Assembly: GCA_027858275.1 (NCBI GenBank)
Contig: JAQIDA010000180.1
Span: 1 to 9,847, forward strand
DNA from: Candidatus Kapaibacterium sp.
GTDB taxonomy: Bacteria; Bacteroidota; Ignavibacteria; Kapaibacteriales; UBA2268
Direction: 5' to 3'
Length of the DNA stretch: 9,847 bases
The notes below the pieces were generated by a model that did no database searches, was not told the DNA's origin, and saw only the letters and a list, made by a program, of their open reading frames with translations. The translations under genes were made by a program, and so were the position numbers. Positions within the stretch are counted from its first letter, which is position 1, and each line of letters begins with the position of its first letter. Positions 6,021 to 9,847 of the stretch are shown in pieces.

Positions 6021-7919
6021 TTATCTCGGTGTTTCGACGTGAATCTGAACCGTTCTCGACAGTTGGCGTCCCACAGGAGATTCGTTGTCAAATATCTTAA
6101 CTTGCTCACCTACACCAAACACATGATATTTCGCGCTTTTGACTTTTGTTTGCAAAAACTTCTTTACCGCATTAGCTCTACGATTGGCTAATCTCTTGTT
6201 ATAGTCTTCATCACCGATAATATCAGTATATCCGTAAATTTTTACGGTGGAGTTGAATTTAATCGCCGGGATAATATCTTCTTCAATGATCTTCAAATCA
6301 GCGTCAGAGATATTGTCGCTGTCAAAATCAAAGAGAAGCAAACTGAACTTAGCAATTGTTTTATCAGGCAACTCTTCTTCTTGTTTACGATTGTATGAGA
6401 AGAAATCAACAGGTATAGTCCCGGAAACAGTTTTGACTAATTCAGCATCGTTTTCGGCAGTAAAACTATATTCCATAGGAAGCTGGCTTTTAATCAGATC
6501 ATTAGGTATAATTACCATCTGAACGGCTGTCGGCTTGTCAGTACCTGATATTTCACGAATCACTTCTCCGGCTTGAGAAACAAACAGTTCCCATCTCAAA
6601 ATCGAATCAGTCGATATTGCAAAAGGAATGAATTCGATGTTGTTCGGTTCAGCAATTGTCTGATTATTACGTTTGATAATAATCGGTCTGAGAATCTCAG
6701 GATGCGAGCTGCTCAATTCAATACGTCTGTTTTCGGCAATACCTTCGGGAGTGGTTGATGAAGAAGGTTTCTCGGGTAAATCAGATGCTCTGACATTGAT
6801 TTTATTAGGATTTAAATTATAATTTTTTACAAGATAATCACGTGCAAAAGCTCCACGTTGCAATGCCAATAAATTGTTGCCGGCCTCGCCTTTGCCGTCA
6901 GTAGTCCCTGTGATAGTAAGTTCAGCGTTAGGAGTGTTTTGGAGACGATATCCTACAACATCAAGAAGCTGCTTATTAATATTCATCGCATCAGGTTTCA
7001 AAACTTCAAAACTAAATTTCCCGGCCGCTGATTCTCCGGTCATGATTTGTTCGTTTGAACTTGGCGCGGATTGATTTTCATCACAAAAAACATATGGTAC
7101 TAACGGAAATAACTCACTATATTCAACTTCTTCGACCGTAATTCTATCGAGTTGATGAGTGTTGCCGTTGTTATCGTAATATCTTATCTCATCAAAACCG
7201 ACTTCGAGAGAGGACGGGATTGGGTCATCTTCTTCCTGTTCCCCGAAGCCAAAATTAATTGCGACGCTAAAACGAATTTGCGGAACGTCCCATGAATCAT
7301 ACATATCGTTGCTGCTGACCTGAGTCATCGGGAAACGGAACGATAATTCGGGAGCGATGCTTGTGTTGTCATTTATATCGAAAATATATCCCGCTCCTAT
7401 TATAACTGCAAATCGCATAGCTTCATCAGGTATAGAATTTACGTCGATAAGATACGTGCCGTCTTCATGTATTGAGTATTCCGGAGAGAGAGCTATACCG
7501 GCTTCAATCCCGGCGGCAAGATATAGATTATCAATCGGCAGAATATTATGGAACTGCATTACAGGCGAAATCTCGAAATAGGAAAGTGAAACGTCGTATT
7601 CATATCTATTGTCTATGGTTTCAGCTTCGAGCATTCCCGAAACATTGTTATATCCGAGTCTGCCGGACAGCACAAAGATATCATTCAAAGGATACAGTGC
7701 GATAATTCCAATATTCCCGCCGAATCCGTTGCTGTTATCTTTGAAATTAATCTCGGTTTGATCCAATAACAAATAATTAAAAGAAGGTCCGTGCATGTTT
7801 ATGTTCAGACCGGCATAAATACCGACTGAGGGCAAAATCGTTTTATCCTTGGCAACTGCCGGATAAAATACAGCGGCACATATCAGCAGCGCTGACAGAA
7901 AAAAAAGTTTGAATTTCAT
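6021..7919 (-). CDS. Outer-membrane protein with N-terminal beta-barrel and two OmpA-like peptidoglycan-binding domains
   Basis: The 632-residue product has a clear signal peptide (MKFKLFFLSALLI..., cleavage likely after AVA at 21-23), then a beta-barrel-like region of alternating strands (about 30-225). After an acidic linker (EQEEDD, 227-232) comes a first OmpA-like domain (about 300-403) with TTDGKG (339-344), Arg355 and the ENRRIEL block (396-402). A strand-rich spacer domain follows (about 410-510). The second OmpA-like domain (about 522-628) has GYTDIIG (563-569), the RRANAV block with Arg581, and SRTVQI near the end. The Asp/Arg pairs (Asp341/Arg355 and Asp566/Arg581) correspond to the family's diaminopimelate-binding residues, so the protein probably anchors the outer membrane to peptidoglycan. 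The reading frame is open to 8018, but I choose the third of three consecutive ATGs (7919): AGGAG at 7927-7931 is seven bases upstream and the signal peptide starts there. It has its own terminator. Confidence 0.9.
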   Translation of the reverse strand: MKFKLFFLSALLICAAVFYPAVAKDKTILPSVGIYAGLNINMHGPSFNYLLLDQTEINFKDNSNGFGGNIGIIALYPLNDIFVLSGRLGYNNVSGMLEAETIDNRYEYDVSLSYFEISPVMQFHNILPIDNLYLAAGIEAGIALSPEYSIHEDGTYLIDVNSIPDEAMRFAVIIGAGYIFDINDNTSIAPELSFRFPMTQVSSNDMYDSWDVPQIRFSVAINFGFGEQEEDDPIPSSLEVGFDEIRYYDNNGNTHQLDRITVEEVEYSELFPLVPYVFCDENQSAPSSNEQIMTGESAAGKFSFEVLKPDAMNINKQLLDVVGYRLQNTPNAELTITGTTDGKGEAGNNLLALQRGAFARDYLVKNYNLNPNKINVRASDLPEKPSSSTTPEGIAENRRIELSSSHPEILRPIIIKRNNQTIAEPNNIEFIPFAISTDSILRWELFVSQAGEVIREISGTDKPTAVQMVIIPNDLIKSQLPMEYSFTAENDAELVKTVSGTIPVDFFSYNRKQEEELPDKTIAKFSLLLFDFDSDNISDADLKIIEEDIIPAIKFNSTVKIYGYTDIIGDEDYNKRLANRRANAVKKFLQTKVKSAKYHVFGVGEQVKIFDNESPVGRQLSRTVQIHVETPR

Positions 7920-7926
7920 CATCATT

Positions 7927-7931
7927 CTCCT
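7927..7931 (-). promoter_or_regulatory. Shine-Dalgarno site that fixes the OmpA-family start
   Basis: AGGAG on the minus strand precedes three consecutive ATG codons (7925, 7922, 7919). Spacings are 1, 4 and 7 nt, so only the last is optimal. This excludes the 33-residue upstream extension of the open frame, which lacks signal-peptide character. Confidence 0.75.
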
Positions 7932-8210
7932 ACAATATATTACATTATTACTATTATCATATATTAATACTACAACAGCACAGCACTCGATAAGAGCATG
8001 CTTGCTGTTATTGATCACATATAGACGACTCTGAAATTAATCAGTGTCATCAATATCTTGTTTTCGGGCGTCAAAATGATGTCCCCCCATTCTGATTTGC
8101 CTGCTGCTGATCTTTCAAATAAGAATAAATATCTTCCTTTTTCAAAAAATCTTTATTGTGTTACGTGTATGTTAACGAACTTTTAATTATATTCAATAGA
8201 ATTTGATTTT

Positions 8211-8239
8211 GTCTTGATTGACAAGACGGTTTTAAAACC
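8211..8239. promoter_or_regulatory. Perfect inverted repeat abutting a 12-bp palindrome (possible operator)
   Basis: GTCTTG-ATTGA-CAAGAC (8211-8227) is a perfect 6-bp inverted repeat with a 5-nt centre. It is followed with no gap by the perfect palindrome GGTTTTAAAACC (8228-8239). The pair sits about 100 bp upstream of the plus-strand barrel gene and about 290 bp upstream of the OmpA-family gene. There is no T-run suited to termination. The symmetry and position fit a binding site for a dimeric regulator, but no bound protein is identified. Confidence 0.4.
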
Positions 8240-8283
8240 TTAAAAATTCAATGAACCTATTCAGAAATAGTTTCGTATATATA

Positions 8284-8311
8284 TTGAAACAACAATTAAC
8301 ACAATATACGC
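8284..8311 (+). promoter_or_regulatory. Possible promoter of the plus-strand barrel gene
   Basis: TTGAAA (about 8284) is followed after roughly 15 nt by TATACG, a partial sigma-70-like pair with a short spacer. It ends about 30 nt before the start codon, leaving room for the AGGA ribosome binding site at 8330-8333. The fit is weak, so this is an inference from position and composition. Confidence 0.22.
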
Positions 8312-8341
8312 TTTTTATTTAAATATTTCAGGATTAAGATT

Positions 8342-8992
8342 ATGAAGAATTCAATAAAAAAAGTTTTAATGGCGGTCACCGCACTGTGCTTTCTCGGAAG
8401 TTCTCCATTGCGCGCAGTTGATCTCGGCATATACGCCGGCCTTTCCGCTCCGAACGATGAGATTAATAACGTTATGAAATGGAACGACAACACTACTATT
8501 AAAAAATTTATCCGAGAAGGCGCAGCGGCAGGCTATCATATTGGAATAAAAACCAGAATCCCCTTATCTGAGGATTTCATTTTCCGCGGCGGAATTGCAT
8601 ATCACAGTTTCCCGAAAACGCAGCTTCTTCTCGAAGGATATCCTGATGTTCAGATTAACACATCTCAAAACATTATTCCTATAAGTGCAGGCATGAATTT
8701 CTATTTTGTAAAATCAATTGTCGGGGTATATGCCGCCGCAGAATTATCATACAATTATATCTCAAGCTCAATAAACTATGTAGAAGAAGGTGCAATTGTA
8801 GGTATTCCAATGGAAGAAACTGATCCTATCAATACTGTTGGATTTGCTCTCGGAGCAGGTGTTGATTTTGATCTTAAATTAGTCACTCTTAATCTTGAAG
8901 CGAAATACAGCAGAGCCAACTTAGTGGGCGGATCAGACGAATTTGCAAACCCGATCAACTATTTCTCACTCTCTTTGGGCGTCTTATTTTAA
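8342..8992 (+). CDS. Small outer-membrane beta-barrel protein
   Basis: This 216-residue secreted protein has a signal peptide (KK at 6-7, hydrophobic 8-19, cleavage likely after LRA at 23-25). About eight alternating strands can be picked out (roughly 27-33, 63-72, 78-88, 109-121, 126-137, 165-176, 180-190, 206-216). It ends in Phe after YFSLSLGVL, the usual C-terminal signal for barrel assembly by BamA. This matches the general outer-membrane beta-barrel group (PF13505-like). Function beyond an envelope location is not visible. ATG at 8342 follows AGGA by eight bases. The mature N-terminus (LGIYAGL, 28-34) resembles that of the divergent OmpA-family protein (VGIYAGL, 32-38), so the two barrels may be related. 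A strong terminator follows about 60 bp downstream. Confidence 0.88.
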   Translation: MKNSIKKVLMAVTALCFLGSSPLRAVDLGIYAGLSAPNDEINNVMKWNDNTTIKKFIREGAAAGYHIGIKTRIPLSEDFIFRGGIAYHSFPKTQLLLEGYPDVQINTSQNIIPISAGMNFYFVKSIVGVYAAAELSYNYISSSINYVEEGAIVGIPMEETDPINTVGFALGAGVDFDLKLVTLNLEAKYSRANLVGGSDEFANPINYFSLSLGVLF

Positions 8993-9051
8993 GCGCTTGC
9001 TCTTAAGGATTGTACAGAGACCCAACTCAGACGTCTCGATTTCTAAACTCG

Positions 9052-9092
9052 AAAAAAACTCCGATACTGATTTCAGTATCGGAGTTTTTTTT
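9052..9092. terminator. Bidirectional terminator shared by two convergent genes
   Basis: ACTCCGATACTG (9058-9069) and CAGTATCGGAGT (9074-9085) form a perfect 12-bp stem with an ATTT loop. It is flanked by seven A on the left (9052-9058) and eight T on the right (9085-9092), so the hairpin ends in a T-run on both strands. It ends the plus-strand barrel gene. On the minus strand the T/A flank overlaps the TAA stop of the TPR-like gene, so that gene's terminator begins inside its stop codon. Confidence 0.95.
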
Positions 9093-9847
9093 ATCTGCTG
9101 TACATTGAACGATGAACCCTGTTGTTATCATCAAACAGCATCTTATTCTTTTCCATAAAATCTATGAATCTGTCGAATGTTGCAGTATTTTTTGAATACC
9201 AGTTTTTGAAGGCTTCTTCATCCGTGACCTTGAATAACCAATAGTTATAGGCTGCGAAAAGTTCATAAGCAATTAATCTTTTGTGCATATCGAAAATGAC
9301 ATTGGGATATTTTTGATCGAAATGCTTTTTGTCCCAGAGTTCAATAAATTTGGTTCGCACTTCGATTAACAGCTTGATTGTTACACTGTTGACTGAATCA
9401 GGCACAACAAGCTCTTTGGCTTTTTGCATAGTGTGTTGATAATCTAACTCAAAGGGATAATCATATAGTTCCGGCTTTGAAGTTTTGATACTAATCTTAG
9501 TGAATTTAACAAGATCATTATCGTCTTTATTTTTGAACAAACCGAGATCATAGATATTTGCCAAGCCTTGACTCATAGATTCAATTCTCTGAACATTATT
9601 CGACAGGTTCATGAAAACTTCTGCATATAAGGAGGCCCACAGTAGTTCCCTTGTTTTCACATTGTACTGTGATAAAGAAAAGTAATTATATGGATAGTTG
9701 GGTTCTGCATAAATTCCTGCCTGCCAATATCCTAATGCAGTAAGATTGTGTTTCTGACCGTATTGGTAAGTACCGTATTCAAAATACAAACTGCCGTCGA
9801 GCGGGAATTTCTTTATTCCGGCATCATAAGTTGCCACAGCGTTCAAT
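9091..9847 (-). CDS. TPR-like protein, C-terminal part (cut by right edge)
   Basis: The frame is open through the right window edge and ends at TAA 9093-9091, giving at least 251 residues; the N-terminus is outside. Counting from the first complete codon (TTG at 9846, probably an internal Leu rather than a start), residues 1-75 show a 34-residue periodicity. AGI...P recurs (Gly10 and Gly44, Pro15 and Pro49), with aromatic residues in register, as in tetratricopeptide repeats. The rest (about 85-251) is helical-looking, Lys/Asp/Tyr-rich and not recognised. A TPR role in protein-protein contact is likely; location cannot be judged without the N-terminus. It converges on the barrel gene and shares its terminator. 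Confidence 0.75.
   Translation of the reverse strand, partial: LNAVATYDAGIKKFPLDGSLYFEYGTYQYGQKHNLTALGYWQAGIYAEPNYPYNYFSLSQYNVKTRELLWASLYAEVFMNLSNNVQRIESMSQGLANIYDLGLFKNKDDNDLVKFTKISIKTSKPELYDYPFELDYQHTMQKAKELVVPDSVNSVTIKLLIEVRTKFIELWDKKHFDQKYPNVIFDMHKRLIAYELFAAYNYWLFKVTDEEAFKNWYSKNTATFDRFIDFMEKNKMLFDDNNRVHRSMYSR

Larger units (their letters stand above)
7920..8341. other. Divergent intergenic region between two outer-membrane protein genes
   Basis: These 422 bp are AT-rich and hold no convincing gene. They contain the Shine-Dalgarno of each flanking gene, a paired inverted repeat and palindrome (8211-8239), and a 29-codon protein-like open stretch on the minus strand (8071-8160) with no ATG. 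They also contain a short plus-strand ORF starting near 8082 that shows no ribosome binding site. Promoters for both divergent genes must lie here. Confidence 0.6.

Noticed and set aside
7920..8018. 33-residue N-terminal extension of the OmpA-family protein
   Set aside because: It lacks signal-peptide character and a ribosome binding site; the AGGAG and signal peptide support the start at 7919.
8082..8190. 36-codon plus-strand frame starting MMSPHSDLP
   Set aside because: It has no ribosome binding site, no recognisable features, and ends well before the barrel gene.
8228..8239. GGTTTTAAAACC as a possible CRISPR repeat fragment
   Set aside because: There is only one copy in the region, with no regularly spaced repeats or cas genes.
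1..9847. tRNA or rRNA genes, insertion sequences, phage genes, toxin-antitoxin or defence cassettes
   Set aside because: All gaps were read on both strands; no cloverleaf-like segment, transposase motif, terminal inverted repeats or small toxin-antitoxin pair was seen.

Overview
This 9.8-kb window is an ordinary chromosomal stretch of a Gram-negative, moderately AT-rich bacterium. It is most likely a member of the Bacteroidota/Chlorobiota/Ignavibacteria-Kapabacteria (FCB) group. The evidence is two outer-membrane beta-barrel proteins whose mature N-termini share a GIYAGL motif, an OmpA-family envelope protein with an unusual repeated layout, an apparent lipoprotein, and an FCB-like mix of genes with and without clear Shine-Dalgarno sites. 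This taxonomic placement is inference; no rRNA or marker gene was seen.

Layout, left to right. From 1 to 8018 everything is on the minus strand: the 5' part of a probable lipoprotein gene running off the left edge (1-128); a TrmH/SpoU-family RNA 2'-O-methyltransferase (283-1056); an L-glutamate gamma-semialdehyde (P5C) dehydrogenase, pruA/rocA (1203-2750), with its own terminator; a zinc-ribbon class I SAM methyltransferase (3017-3805); 1-deoxy-D-xylulose-5-phosphate synthase, dxs (3921-5870); and a 632-residue outer-membrane protein with two OmpA-like domains (6021-7919), with its own terminator. A 422-bp divergent intergenic region (7920-8341) carries an inverted repeat directly abutting a 12-bp palindrome. 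It is followed by a plus-strand eight-stranded barrel protein (8342-8992). That gene converges on a minus-strand TPR-like gene cut by the right edge (9091-9847). The two share a strong bidirectional terminator that overlaps the latter's stop codon.

How the genes relate. The genes do not form an evident pathway. They cover proline/glutamate catabolism (pruA), isoprenoid precursor synthesis by the MEP route (dxs), RNA modification (trmH-like), an unassigned methyl transfer and envelope proteins. Gaps of 115-270 bp and internal terminators argue for mostly single-gene transcripts, with dxs plus the methyltransferase the only plausible co-transcribed pair.

I found no mobile element, CRISPR array, tRNA/rRNA gene, phage gene or defence cassette, and no convincing undescribed system. 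The points most worth a second look are the duplicated OmpA-domain architecture, the paired palindromes between the divergent outer-membrane genes, the altered GPxDGH motif in Dxs, and the short left-edge lipoprotein start.
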